DNA of 64,000 nucleotides from Pedobacter alluvionis (lineage in GTDB: Bacteria > Bacteroidota > Bacteroidia > Sphingobacteriales > Sphingobacteriaceae), in NCBI RefSeq assembly GCF_003664035.1, contig NZ_RCCK01000012.1:310001-374000 (forward strand). Direction: 5' to 3'. Both the position numbers and the translations under genes were made by a program. The stretch's first letter is position 1. Every line of letters begins with the position of its first letter. The notes under the pieces were generated by a model that was not told the DNA's origin, searched no databases, and worked only from the letters and a program-made list of their open reading frames with translations. Shown here piece by piece: positions 50,289 to 60,080 of this stretch.

Positions 50289-53200
50289 TTAGTTTATACC
50301 GACTACTAAACGTGCACCAAAAGTTCTGGTTGATGGCAGTTGCCCTACTTCAAAACCTGTTACGATATCGCTACCCGATAATGTACCAAACTCAGGATCG
50401 AATGCAGGCCACGGCGACCAGGTATACAGGTTACGCCCATACACGCCTATGGTTATCCGGCTCAGGCCCAAACTTGAAACCAGTCTTTTTGAGAATGTAT
50501 AATTAATATTTGCTTCTCTGAATTTTAGATAATCGGTTCTGAAAGTACTTCCTTCTGCATTAGTAGAACCATACATAGCCTCATAAAATGCACCGATATC
50601 AGTTGCAACTGTGGTATTGGGGCTATAAGTAACACCATCAGGATTTAACATTACTCCATCTCCAATTAAACCGCCATACCTGCCTGGTAAGGTCAGTTTT
50701 AATTTGCCCAGGCCAGCCATTCTTGCAAACGTTAACGAGTGTGCAACAGCACCTAATTGTGCGTCAAATAAAACGTTAGCAGCAAAGCCCTTATAAGTTA
50801 CACCTGTACCAAAACTAAATCTAAATTTAGGCATTGTATTTCCCAGATATTTTAACTGTGTTTGATCTGGAATGGCTTTACCGGTATTATCGAATATTAC
50901 CTGTCCATCAGGCGAACGCTTCAATCCGAAACCATACATATCTCCGAGGCTTCCACCAACATTAGCTATGATTTGTGTACCCCCAATTGGGCCTGTACGT
51001 AATATTACAGCACTATCGGCCAATTCTTTAATGGTATTTCTGTTCGCAGAAAACGTTCCGTTAACCGTCCATGTAAATGATCTGCTCTGCAAAGGCGTTG
51101 CATTTACCGACATTTCCAAGCCTTTGTTATCTACCCTTCCGGCATTAAATACAGCGATTGAATATCCTGTAGCACGATCAATCGAACGGCTTAATATCTG
51201 ATTTTTTGTACTTCCGGTGTATGCAGCAAAATCGAAATTTAATCTGCTTTTAAATAATTTTAGTTCGGCACCAACCTCAACTGTTGTAGTAGATAGTGGC
51301 TTTAAGTTATTATTTGGAAGTATACTTGGGTTTGTCATTGCTCCGCCCGGATAAATTCCGTTCGCAGCAAGCGTATAGTTGTATGCGGTACGGTATGGCG
51401 TCGTTCCACCACTACCCACTTGGGCAATTGAACCGCGAAGCTTGAAATAGCTGATTTGCGAAGGCAATTGCCAATAATCTGACGCAATGAAAGATAAACT
51501 TGCAGATGGATAGAAGAAACCAACATTATCCGTTCGAAGTGGAGACGCCAAAGTACTGTTCCAATCCTGTCTTCCGGTTAAATCTAAAAATAAATAGTTC
51601 TTTAACGATAAAGACATTGTACCGTAGAAACTATTGATATTATACCGTGCAGTATCCGGTACCGAAATCAATGGATTTTGATTGTTTTCCAAGCTATAAT
51701 CACCCGGAACAACTAATCCATCAGCGCGAAGCTCTGATTTGTAGTATCTGTTTCTCAATTGGCTACCACCTACTGATGCAGAAAGTTTTAAATCCCTTGT
51801 TAAATCTTTGTTATACCTTAATAAAAAGTCGGCGTTTACTTCATAAGAGTTGATGTCCTGGACACGATAAGAGCCTTGGGCAAATTTTGCACCTGCAGCA
51901 TCCCATGGACGCTTGGTTTCGCGGATATCATGATTAAAATCGATAGACGAACGTACCAGTAAACTTAAATCATCAGTAAACTTATAAGTGGCCTGAACAT
52001 TTCCCAGAATGCCATTTCTTCGCTGTCCATTTATATATTGTTCAGAAATTGCATAAGGTCCTTCCGGAAAACTCGAAGTTAAGTCTATAAATTTCTGCTG
52101 CTCTTGTCCGGCAACCCAGTAGTTTTTAAACCAATCCAAATTCATATTTGGATGTGCAAACATGAACCAGTACATTAAAGACTGGTTGCCATAACCTGTT
52201 GTCGGTAAATTGTCACTGTGCCTGTTATTATAACTGGCCTTAAAAACAATGTTCAGTTTTTTGGTTACATTACTATTTCCTGAAAAAGCAAGAGAAGTAC
52301 GTTCCAAATTTGTATTAGGAACTATCCAATCGTTATTACCATGGCTTGCAGTAAAGCGTAAACCTACTTTTCCTGCATTTCCATCTAAGCTCACAGAGTT
52401 TGTCGTTTCAACGCCCGTTTTAAAAAATGCATCTAATGCATTTGGATATGCTACCCATGGTGTACGCGTTGTTCCACCTTTTTGTGTAGTTGGATCATAT
52501 TGAAAAAACATGCTGGTACCGTCAAACCTTGGTCCGTAAGTCGAACTGGTTGCATGTGTATCTGCACCATCTGCATTTGTTCCAAAACTGTAATAACTCG
52601 CACCGCTTACACCTGCACCATATTCTTGTTGAATATCTGGTCCTCTGTTAATTTGCTCGAAGGCAGTATTAGAAGTGAAGGTAATATTAAACTTTTTCTT
52701 ACTGCTACCAGCAGATTTGGTTGTAATTACAATGGCACCATTTGCTCCCCTCTGACCATAAAGCGCTGAAGCTGCAGGTCCTTTTAATACTGTAACATTT
52801 TCAATGTCATCAGAATTCAGATCGTTTAGTGCACTTCCAAAATCTGTTGGCAAAATATCTCCGGATGTTCCATAAACACCTCCGCCGGTTCCGGCTGTAC
52901 GTTTTGCACTGCTACTGGCCACAACTCCATCAATAACAATCAGAGCTTCGTTATCTCCTGTTAAATTATTTTCACCACGGAGAATGATTTTATTAGATCC
53001 TGCCAAACCACTATTGCGGACCAGGTTTAGGCCTGCAACTTTTCCAGATAATGCATCTGTCCAGTTCGTAGCTACTGCATTTGTAAATGCAGAACTATCT
53101 AAAGAGGCAATGGCATATCCCAGGGCTCTTTCCGAGCGCTTGATACCCAAAGCCGTAACAACCACATCATCCAATGAATTATCAGATGATTTAAGTTTCA

Positions 53201-53792
53201 GTGTTCCGATTTTAGTCAAATTATTATTAACTACAATTACATTCTGTACTTTACCGGTTTGATAGCTAATAAAACTTGCCTCAACCGTGTAGGTGCCTGG
53301 TAATACGGGAATCGTAAAATTACCTTCATTGTCAGTTTGTGTAACCTTACTTAACTCCACAATTTTAATCGTGGCAGCCGGAATAGGCTCATTGTTCTCA
53401 TCAGCAACCCTACCGCTAATCCTACCTGTATTTGTGTTTTTGGCTGTAATCAGGATGTTGCCGGCACCGCCTGCTTTATAAGTAAACGGCATTCCTTTTA
53501 AAAGCAGATCAAGCACTTCGTATACCGATCTCGTTCCTCTGGAAACATAAACCCTTTTCTGATCATCGAGTTGGTTGTTGTTATAGGCAATATGATTGCC
53601 ACTGAGCTTTTCTATAGTTTCAAAAGCCTTTTTTAATGTCATACCATCAGCTTCGAATAAAATTTTCTTATCGCTTTGTGCATAGGTATATAGTGAGAAA
53701 GAGAGCAGATTCAACATCATTATGGCAGTAATCACCATAACTTTTGAGGGATACTGATGGAAATTTTTAATCCATCGGGTATTAATTTTCAT
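50289..53792 (-). CDS. SusC/RagA family TonB-linked outer-membrane transporter with STN domain
   Basis: An 1167-residue transporter from the ATG at 53792; upstream in-frame ATG at 53858 gives an unlikely leader. Signal peptide (to about 40), STN signalling domain (FEADGMTLKKAFETIEKLSG), carboxypeptidase-like domain (ISGRVADENNEPIPAATI), plug with the SusC box VTALGIKRSERALGYA and VLKGPAASALYGQRGANGAI, and a barrel ending FGARLVVGIN. The STN domain is the part that talks to a FecR anti-sigma factor, which is encoded just upstream together with an ECF sigma gene. It imports a large nutrient with its SusD partner. Confidence 0.92.
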   Translation of the reverse strand: MKINTRWIKNFHQYPSKVMVITAIMMLNLLSFSLYTYAQSDKKILFEADGMTLKKAFETIEKLSGNHIAYNNNQLDDQKRVYVSRGTRSVYEVLDLLLKGMPFTYKAGGAGNILITAKNTNTGRISGRVADENNEPIPAATIKIVELSKVTQTDNEGNFTIPVLPGTYTVEASFISYQTGKVQNVIVVNNNLTKIGTLKLKSSDNSLDDVVVTALGIKRSERALGYAIASLDSSAFTNAVATNWTDALSGKVAGLNLVRNSGLAGSNKIILRGENNLTGDNEALIVIDGVVASSSAKRTAGTGGGVYGTSGDILPTDFGSALNDLNSDDIENVTVLKGPAASALYGQRGANGAIVITTKSAGSSKKKFNITFTSNTAFEQINRGPDIQQEYGAGVSGASYYSFGTNADGADTHATSSTYGPRFDGTSMFFQYDPTTQKGGTTRTPWVAYPNALDAFFKTGVETTNSVSLDGNAGKVGLRFTASHGNNDWIVPNTNLERTSLAFSGNSNVTKKLNIVFKASYNNRHSDNLPTTGYGNQSLMYWFMFAHPNMNLDWFKNYWVAGQEQQKFIDLTSSFPEGPYAISEQYINGQRRNGILGNVQATYKFTDDLSLLVRSSIDFNHDIRETKRPWDAAGAKFAQGSYRVQDINSYEVNADFLLRYNKDLTRDLKLSASVGGSQLRNRYYKSELRADGLVVPGDYSLENNQNPLISVPDTARYNINSFYGTMSLSLKNYLFLDLTGRQDWNSTLASPLRTDNVGFFYPSASLSFIASDYWQLPSQISYFKLRGSIAQVGSGGTTPYRTAYNYTLAANGIYPGGAMTNPSILPNNNLKPLSTTTVEVGAELKLFKSRLNFDFAAYTGSTKNQILSRSIDRATGYSIAVFNAGRVDNKGLEMSVNATPLQSRSFTWTVNGTFSANRNTIKELADSAVILRTGPIGGTQIIANVGGSLGDMYGFGLKRSPDGQVIFDNTGKAIPDQTQLKYLGNTMPKFRFSFGTGVTYKGFAANVLFDAQLGAVAHSLTFARMAGLGKLKLTLPGRYGGLIGDGVMLNPDGVTYSPNTTVATDIGAFYEAMYGSTNAEGSTFRTDYLKFREANINYTFSKRLVSSLGLSRITIGVYGRNLYTWSPWPAFDPEFGTLSGSDIVTGFEVGQLPSTRTFGARLVVGIN

Positions 53793-53915
53793 ATCTTTAC
53801 TAAGTTTTACTTTGTCAAATGAGTATACAGTTTTCAGGGCTTGAAATGTGTCCAGCATTTCGAGCCATTTTTCGGTTTAGTAATTTTATATCATATCTAT
53901 CTTTATAGTTTATCG

Positions 53916-54917
53916 TTAATAAATGATTACTTTATTTTCATAGATTGTATATTTTGAGTCTGATAGCTTAGCAATTACATCCATAATCTGCTTTACCGAA
54001 CATTTATCAAATTTAGCGGTAAGCTTTACCCCTTTTAAAGCTTCGGTTTTAATTTCAATATTAAGATCATACTCGCGGGCAATTACCTCGGCGATTTCGC
54101 TCAGGGATTTATCGTAAAAAAAGATTTTGTATTCTCTCCAGCTATCAAAATCAATTGCATTTACCAGCTTTTTGGTAGTCTGTCCATTATTTTTATTGAT
54201 GGTAAGCTGCTCATTTGGTAAAAGGAACTGAACAGGGGCTGTTTTGCCCTTATTCTTAAACAGCACGCCAACTTTACCCGTTTGCACGGTGATGGTGATA
54301 TCTTTTAAAGATGGATAAGCATTAATATTAAATGAAGTGCCCAGAACGGTAGTACTTACTTTTCCGGTATGAACTATAAAAGGTTGTTTGGTGCGGTGCT
54401 GCACGTCAAAAAAAGCTTCGCCATCTAAATAAACAGTCCGCTTGCTGGTGGTATTAAAATTGAGTGCATAACGGATTTTACTATCGCCATTTAAATAGAT
54501 ATTAGAACCATCGGGCATGGTCACCAGCCTTTTCTGTCCACGCGGATTGTAAATTTCGTTGTAAGCAATAACTTCGGTCTTTTTTGGATGAAAGTTATTA
54601 AAATAGAGCACTGGTAATAAACAGATTACCATAATTGCGGCAGCTATTGTAAAATACTTTCTATAATTGATTCTTTTTATAATTGGCGATTGCTCAGCAC
54701 TATTTTCAATATGTTGTTGAATGGCCAACCAGCTTTTTTGCTGATTAACAGGTTTTTTCAGGGAATAATCTGCTGCTTCAAAGGCCTGTAAGCTTTCCCT
54801 GAAAATCTGCTGATTCTGCTGGCTGCTTCCAACCCAAATCAGTAAATCTGTTAAATCTTCACTGCCAATGGTTTTCTTGCTGTAATCTTCTATTAATTTG
54901 TAGTAACGTTCGTCCAT
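53916..54917 (-). CDS. FecR family anti-sigma factor
   Basis: A 333-residue single-pass membrane protein: cytoplasmic anti-sigma part (1-85), one helix (about 88-106), periplasmic FecR domain (VTMPDGSNIYLNGDSKIRY, LDGEAFFDV) and a C-terminal DUF4974 domain (FFYDKSLSEIAEVIARE) that pairs with the STN domain of the receptor. It holds the sigma factor inactive until SusC binds substrate. It is placed between the sigma gene and susC on the same strand, but an 840-base gap separates it from the sigma gene. Confidence 0.92.
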   Translation of the reverse strand: MDERYYKLIEDYSKKTIGSEDLTDLLIWVGSSQQNQQIFRESLQAFEAADYSLKKPVNQQKSWLAIQQHIENSAEQSPIIKRINYRKYFTIAAAIMVICLLPVLYFNNFHPKKTEVIAYNEIYNPRGQKRLVTMPDGSNIYLNGDSKIRYALNFNTTSKRTVYLDGEAFFDVQHRTKQPFIVHTGKVSTTVLGTSFNINAYPSLKDITITVQTGKVGVLFKNKGKTAPVQFLLPNEQLTINKNNGQTTKKLVNAIDFDSWREYKIFFYDKSLSEIAEVIAREYDLNIEIKTEALKGVKLTAKFDKCSVKQIMDVIAKLSDSKYTIYENKVIIY

Positions 54918-55345
54918 TTAGTCATGCGGTTCTGGATGTAAGACAGATTAAATGGCGCCGATACGTAGCGAAAAAGATCAAGTTATTGTTAACAAATCGT
55001 TAAGTGTAAAGAGCAGCCTAAATAGACTAATAATGTTGAAGGATTGTTTCAGCAGTAAAAACATTAATACTTTCATTTGGAAATGAGAGGTCACTGTTTC
55101 ATAGATCCTTTAGCCCCGCCATCTGCTCCATCCCGATTGAAAAAATCGGGATCCGCTCCTGTCGGGTTTAGGCACAATAGTCTGCGCTTAAATTCCTGAT
55201 CAACAGCCTTTTTCAAATAAACCCGATCCGATAGCTATCTGATGTCGGGAAGAGCTTCCGATCCTTCATCCGACCTCGTACCAAAAGCGGGACTGAAAAC
55301 CCCTATGGCAAACTACACCTGCCTTTCCAAAATATTATTTTGTAA
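54918..55345. other. Gene-free stretch with hairpin elements
   Basis: No gene is seen. The minus strand carries a hairpin ATCCCGATT/AATCGGGAT (55144-55152 with 55130-55138, loop of 5) inside an outer CCCG/CGGG pairing, and a second CCCGA...TCGGG palindrome near 55220-55250. These resemble repeated intergenic elements of Bacteroidetes that I cannot name. The stretch separates the fecR gene from its sigma gene. Confidence 0.5.
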
Positions 55346-55510
55346 TTACTTATTAATGAGCGACTTGTGTAGCTTATGCATTTCCGCATAGCTAGGCCGT
55401 ATCCCCGTTCTGCTTAAACCCGGCCTAACAAATTTTTCGGGCTCCACTGACAAAGCCATCTCACTTGCTTCGAAAGAAAAATTTTCAGCCGGTGTTTTTT
55501 GTTTTTTCAT
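55346..55510 (-). CDS. Possible 54-residue protein, family unknown
   Basis: An open frame starting MKKQKTPAENFSFEASEM at the ATG at 55510 and ending at TAA. It is basic with a C-terminal segment GIRPSYAEMHKLHKSLINK. Composition looks like a real protein rather than random frame, but no family or partner is recognised. It lies in the 840-base gap between the sigma and fecR genes and is preceded by an AT-rich leader and a perfect 8-bp palindrome CTTTTTGA-n2-TCAAAAAG (55554-55571). It could be a small cargo gene of an inserted repeat element. Confidence 0.4.
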   Translation of the reverse strand: MKKQKTPAENFSFEASEMALSVEPEKFVRPGLSRTGIRPSYAEMHKLHKSLINK

Positions 55511-55757
55511 GTGTATTTATGTTTTTATTTGCATTCAAGCTAGCTTCGCTGGTCTTTTTGACATCAAAAAGAAAGAGCCCTTCGGCGGCGGCGAGCCGAG
55601 GCAAGGCTTTACTCTAGGGCAAAAAAATGTATACGTCATTCATATTGATTTTTATCCAATAAATTATCCCTCAGGGTGACAGCAAAAGGCTATTTATATT
55701 TGTTATAAAAATTTAAACAGGCCCTAAGTATACTTTCAGGCAAAGAAGGGAATTGAA

Positions 55758-56324
55758 TTAGATCTCCAATCGGTCAGTTGTGAGCGATCTAAAGTTTTTC
55801 ACGGCCTGATAGAGTAAGGTTTCTACGGTTCTTACAGAAATTCCCAATAAATCGGCAATAATGTTTTTCTCTAACATATCGATGCGGCTCATTAAAAGCA
55901 CTTCCCGTTGCCGATCGGGTAACAGGTTAATAAGACTTATAATTTCGGAATAGGATTCCCTGCTGGTAAGCTGTTCGTGGGGATTTAAATAAGTATCCGG
56001 GTAATCGAGTGTATCTTCGCGATCGTTGATACTTAAAATATGGAATTTTACACGCTGAATTTCATTAAAGGCTAAATTTTTAGCTGCAGTAAACAGGTAT
56101 TTTTTGATCGATTTGATCTGAAGCTCGTTTCTTTTGTCCCAAAGCTTCATAAAAAGATCGGCAATAAGCTCTTCTGCTTTGTTGTAATCTTTAATATAAA
56201 TAGAGGTAAATTTGCATAAAGCAGGATAATATCTGTTAAAAAGGGTTTCCAGTGCAAGGCTATCTTGGTTTACCAATAATGACATTAAGTCTTCATCACT
56301 TTTGCTCAAATATGCATCCTTCAT
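55758..56324 (-). CDS. RNA polymerase ECF sigma factor (FecI-like)
   Basis: A 188-residue ECF sigma factor. Region 2 includes LALETLFNRYYPALCKFTSIYIKD and AEELIADLFMKLWDKR; region 4 is LINLLPDRQREVLLMSRIDM with the helix-turn-helix NIIADLLGISVRTVETLL. It belongs to the Bacteroidetes group that works with FecR and SusC proteins. It is the first gene of the leftward uptake locus and should activate susC-susD when the receptor is loaded. It is unusually far (840 bases) from fecR. Confidence 0.92.
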   Translation of the reverse strand: MKDAYLSKSDEDLMSLLVNQDSLALETLFNRYYPALCKFTSIYIKDYNKAEELIADLFMKLWDKRNELQIKSIKKYLFTAAKNLAFNEIQRVKFHILSINDREDTLDYPDTYLNPHEQLTSRESYSEIISLINLLPDRQREVLLMSRIDMLEKNIIADLLGISVRTVETLLYQAVKNFRSLTTDRLEI

Positions 56325-56388
56325 CTTGCCAGCAAAAGTAGCTCAGCAACATTACGGTAATGTTAAGCAAACTTTGCCTTTAAGTTAC

Positions 56389-57624
56389 CTATGTATTAAT
56401 TGTGTTGGATTTATAGCTAAAAAGGTGCTTTTTATACAAGCTATTCAATGAAAAATTACGCTCAAGAATAATCAATCCTACAACCGGGAATATTAAAAGT
56501 TCGATGATATTAAAGCTATAGAAGAAATAACCGAATACCAGTATCAACCTGAAACATTCGAGGTAATAAATCCACTTGCGCTGCTCTAACAGGGCGCCTA
56601 TATTGATCAGGGTAACGAGGATAAAAATCAATATGGCAACTTTATGGACTACAGTTAACGATTCGTAAAACATGGTTGTACCTGTAAGCATTGCTACCAC
56701 CATAATCAGCTGGATATTCAGATAAATTTTAAACCTGGGTTTAGGTTTCGCCTCATGTTGTAATTTATTTTGATAATAACGTTCTTCTAAAATCGGCCTG
56801 ATGTTTTGATCCATTAACGCAGGACTCCCGAAAACAGCATCCCATTTGGCCTTAAATCCATTTGCACGTCTGTAAGCCTCCCCTATTTCTAAATAATAAT
56901 GAAAATGCTGCCACAGGAAACTATAACTTTTAATGGGATGTGTTAAACCATATTTAGGTGCTTCTTCTTCCGCCTGGAACGTGCCGAATAATTTATCCCA
57001 GAAAACAAAGACGTCACCATAGTTTTTATCCAGATATTTCTCGTCAGAAGCATGATGAACGCCATGTAGCGAAGGCGTAATCAAAATATTTTCGAGCCAG
57101 CCTAATTTGCCAATCAATTGCGTATGTGTAAAAAACGAATACGCACCGTGGGCCAAAAGAATGGTAATGATCATGTTGGGGTGAAAACCTACCAATGGTA
57201 AAGCACACCAGAAAACATTACGAAAAATGGCCTGAATAGTGGTAATCCGCGCTGCTGCAGCTAAATTAAACTCTTCGCTTTGGTGGTGCACAATGTGTGC
57301 TGCCCATAAAAAATTAATCTCATGTCCAAGCCTGTGGTACCAGTACCAAACAAAATCGGTAGCAAGCAACAGCAAAATCCATACATACCACTTCGTAGAA
57401 ATATCGAAAATGGCATAGTGGGCATACAGCCAATCGTAAACCTGATAAAAACTGGCCGCAATAAATAAATTCAATAACCGCTCGGCAATACCTACACTAA
57501 AATTTGCAACTGTACTCTCGTATTTAAAAATTTTCGCCTTCTTTTGGTGCTGGGCGATTTTAAATTCAATAAATACAAAAATAAAAAATGCTGGTATAGC
57601 AAATGCAAGGTAGTTTACCGTCAT
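56389..57624 (-). CDS. Sterol desaturase/fatty acid hydroxylase family protein
   Basis: A 411-residue membrane protein. Histidine boxes of the di-iron hydroxylase family are HRLGHE, HIVHH and LHGVHHASD, within a domain of about 200 residues and four helices. Additional helices at the C-terminus (from about 300) make it resemble alkylglycerol monooxygenase (TMEM195-type) proteins. It would oxidise a membrane lipid using O2. The gene is monocistronic, after the sigma gene on the same strand and divergent from ppgK. Confidence 0.82.
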   Translation of the reverse strand: MTVNYLAFAIPAFFIFVFIEFKIAQHQKKAKIFKYESTVANFSVGIAERLLNLFIAASFYQVYDWLYAHYAIFDISTKWYVWILLLLATDFVWYWYHRLGHEINFLWAAHIVHHQSEEFNLAAAARITTIQAIFRNVFWCALPLVGFHPNMIITILLAHGAYSFFTHTQLIGKLGWLENILITPSLHGVHHASDEKYLDKNYGDVFVFWDKLFGTFQAEEEAPKYGLTHPIKSYSFLWQHFHYYLEIGEAYRRANGFKAKWDAVFGSPALMDQNIRPILEERYYQNKLQHEAKPKPRFKIYLNIQLIMVVAMLTGTTMFYESLTVVHKVAILIFILVTLINIGALLEQRKWIYYLECFRLILVFGYFFYSFNIIELLIFPVVGLIILERNFSLNSLYKKHLFSYKSNTINT

Positions 57625-57788
57625 AACAATTTAGATCTTTTTTGAGTTTAACGGAACAAACTTAATTATATTCTATTAAATACATAGATTTTATAGAATA
57701 TATTATTACACCTAAATTACTTCCATCTGCATTTAATGTTTGTTGTTTTAATTTATTTGTAGAACTTCGGAATTATAAATACAAAATT

Positions 57789-58547
57789 ATGGCTACAGAG
57801 AAAAAAGCGGAAAACAACAATATATTATCTATCGATATTGGCGGTACAAGTATAAAAACCGTTCTTTTAGATGAAAGCGGAAATATGATTACCGAATATT
57901 TAAAAAGCAAAACCCCGCCAGAAGCTACGCCAAAAGATATTGTAACAGGTATTGTAGAACTAATTAAGCCTTTTCCTGATAGTTATAACCGTGTATCAAT
58001 CGGATTTCCGGGTTACGTTAAAAATGGGATTGTAAAAACTGCCCCCAACCTGGCTAAAAATAAATGGGCTGATGTAGATCTTGCACAACGCGTGGCTAAC
58101 GAGCTTGGTAAGCCTGTGCGTTTGGTTAATGATGCCGACCAACAAGGCTTAGGCGTGGTTGAAGGTAAAGGCTTTGAAATTGTTTTTACAGTGGGTACAG
58201 GCTTCGGAACAGCGCTATTATTTGATGGAGAACTGCTTCCTCACCTGGAACTGGCGCATTTCCCAATCAATAAGGAGGAAGATTACGACGATTATATCGG
58301 AAACAAGGCATTCGAAAAAATCGGTAGCGAACGCTGGAACAAAAGATTAAAAAAGGTAATCGAAATTTATAAAACAGTTTTCAATTACGATACCTTATAT
58401 ATAGGTGGCGGAAATTCGAAACAGATTAATTTTAAGCTGGAAGACAACATTAAAATCGTGACCAACAGAGATGGAATTAAAGGTGGCGCAAAGCTTTGGA
58501 AACTGGCCGATAAGTACAATATCTTTACTGTTGAACCCAAAAAATAA
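57789..58547 (+). CDS. ppgK: ROK-family kinase, polyphosphate glucokinase-like
   Basis: A 252-residue kinase. LSIDIGGTSIKTVLLD is the phosphate 1 loop; GFPGYVKNGIVKTAPNL, VNDADQQGLG, FTVGTGFGTALL and the late SERWNKRL and YIGGGNSK segments follow polyphosphate glucokinases closely. It would make glucose 6-phosphate using polyphosphate (and perhaps ATP). It heads a rightward operon with gnd, zwf and pgl, so its product can enter the oxidative pentose phosphate pathway directly. The phosphate donor is inferred from similarity only. Confidence 0.78.
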   Translation: MATEKKAENNNILSIDIGGTSIKTVLLDESGNMITEYLKSKTPPEATPKDIVTGIVELIKPFPDSYNRVSIGFPGYVKNGIVKTAPNLAKNKWADVDLAQRVANELGKPVRLVNDADQQGLGVVEGKGFEIVFTVGTGFGTALLFDGELLPHLELAHFPINKEEDYDDYIGNKAFEKIGSERWNKRLKKVIEIYKTVFNYDTLYIGGGNSKQINFKLEDNIKIVTNRDGIKGGAKLWKLADKYNIFTVEPKK

Positions 58548-58604
58548 TTGATCTTTTATTACAATCTTTTAACAACAATAGCTGCAATATTAATTTGTAA
58601 ACCC

Positions 58605-58612
58605 TAATTTTG
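58605..58612 (+). promoter_or_regulatory. Putative internal -7 box for gnd
   Basis: TAATTTTG matches TAnnTTTG; the -33 is weak (CTG, 20 bases upstream). A transcript starting near 58619 would exclude a GTG at 58614 and supports the ATG at 58635 as the gnd start. Confidence 0.45.
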
Positions 58613-58634
58613 GGTGCATTCTAAAAAACAAAAA

Positions 58635-60050
58635 ATGGCAAATAACGATTCTGAAAAATATAAATTGGGAATGATTGGTTTAGGTACTATGGGCCGGAAC
58701 TTATTATTAAACATGGCTGATAAGGGCTTCTCTGTAACAGGTTACGATAAAGACCAAAAGATGATCTCGAAGCTTGAAGAAGAAGGCAAAGCACATAACT
58801 TAGAAGGATTTAATGATATTGAAAGTTTTATTTCGAGCTTACAAACACCACGTACATTAATTTTATTAGTACCAGCCGGACCAATTGTAGATAGCGTTAT
58901 TGCAGAACTAAAACCACTTTTAAGCCAAGGTGATATCATCATCGATAGTGGAAATTCACATTTTACCGATACCAACCGCCGTGTTGACGAGTTAGAGAAA
59001 GATGGCTTACATTTCTTCGGAATGGGTATTTCTGGTGGTGAAGAAGGTGCGCGGTTTGGTCCGAGTATGATGCCGGGAGGTGATAAACAAGCATATAATG
59101 TTGTAAAAGACGTTTTTGACGCGGTAGCTGCAAAAGTGGGTACCGATCCTTGTGTAACCTACATAGGTCCGGGTGCTTCCGGCCACTTTGTTAAAATGGT
59201 ACATAATGGTATAGAATATGCCATTATGGAACTTATTGCCGAGGTATATGGCATCCTTAAAAATGGCTTAGGTTACTCAAATGAAGAAATTTATAAAGTA
59301 TTCAAAAAATGGAACGAAGGCAGGCTGCAATCATTTTTATTGGAAATTACTGCTGAAATTTTCTTATTTAAAGATACCGAAACACAAAATGATCTTTTAG
59401 ATCAGATTAAAGATGAAGCCCGTTCAAAAGGTACTGGAAAATGGACATCAGAGGTTTCAATGGAACTTCAATTGCCAATCCCTACTATTAACGAAGCTGT
59501 TTCTAACCGCGATTTATCTAAATTTAAAAAACTAAGGGTTTCTCTAGAGGAAGCTTTTGGTAAAAATGATACTAAAATTGAAGTAACAGTTGAAGAACTG
59601 GAAGATGCATTTTACTTCTCTATGATCAGTGCTTATGCACAAGGGATGCATTTACTGGTTCAGGCATCAAAAGAATATCAATACGACCTACAGTTACAGG
59701 AAATTGCCAAAATCTGGCGTGGAGGCTGTATCATCAGGGCTAAATTTTTAGAAGATATTTATCAGGCTTATGATAAAGACAATTCTCTTGAACATTTATT
59801 CGGTGATGCGGGTATTCAGAACATCATTAAAGGCACTTTAGCAGGTACGCGCAAAACAATCAGTGCATGTATCAATTCTGGTTTAGGTATTCCTGCATTT
59901 GCATCTACCCTAACCTATTTCGATACTATTACTACAGGCCGCATGCCTTCAAATTTAATCCAGGCACAAAGAGATTTCTTTGGCGCACACACTTTTGAGC
60001 GTATTGATAAAGATGGTGTTTTTCATGCCGACTGGAATAAATTATCATAA
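58635..60050 (+). CDS. gnd: 6-phosphogluconate dehydrogenase, decarboxylating
   Basis: A 471-residue enzyme of normal length. GMIGLGTMGRNLLLNMADKG is the NADP-binding Rossmann start; DSGNSHFTDTNRR, GISGGEEGARFGPSMMPGG and GHFVKMVHNGIEYA (catalytic Lys and Asn) are diagnostic; the C-terminal domain has QAQRDFFGAHTFERID. It oxidises 6-phosphogluconate to ribulose 5-phosphate and CO2. It follows ppgK and precedes zwf by 30 bases. Confidence 0.94.
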   Translation: MANNDSEKYKLGMIGLGTMGRNLLLNMADKGFSVTGYDKDQKMISKLEEEGKAHNLEGFNDIESFISSLQTPRTLILLVPAGPIVDSVIAELKPLLSQGDIIIDSGNSHFTDTNRRVDELEKDGLHFFGMGISGGEEGARFGPSMMPGGDKQAYNVVKDVFDAVAAKVGTDPCVTYIGPGASGHFVKMVHNGIEYAIMELIAEVYGILKNGLGYSNEEIYKVFKKWNEGRLQSFLLEITAEIFLFKDTETQNDLLDQIKDEARSKGTGKWTSEVSMELQLPIPTINEAVSNRDLSKFKKLRVSLEEAFGKNDTKIEVTVEELEDAFYFSMISAYAQGMHLLVQASKEYQYDLQLQEIAKIWRGGCIIRAKFLEDIYQAYDKDNSLEHLFGDAGIQNIIKGTLAGTRKTISACINSGLGIPAFASTLTYFDTITTGRMPSNLIQAQRDFFGAHTFERIDKDGVFHADWNKLS

Positions 60051-60080
60051 ACTAATTAGACTCACGAACAAGAACATACA

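Noticed and set aside
50872..53481. Several 60-110 codon frames on the plus strand within the SusC gene
   Set aside because: Shadows of a long TonB transporter gene; no start signals, no domain, composition of reversed code.
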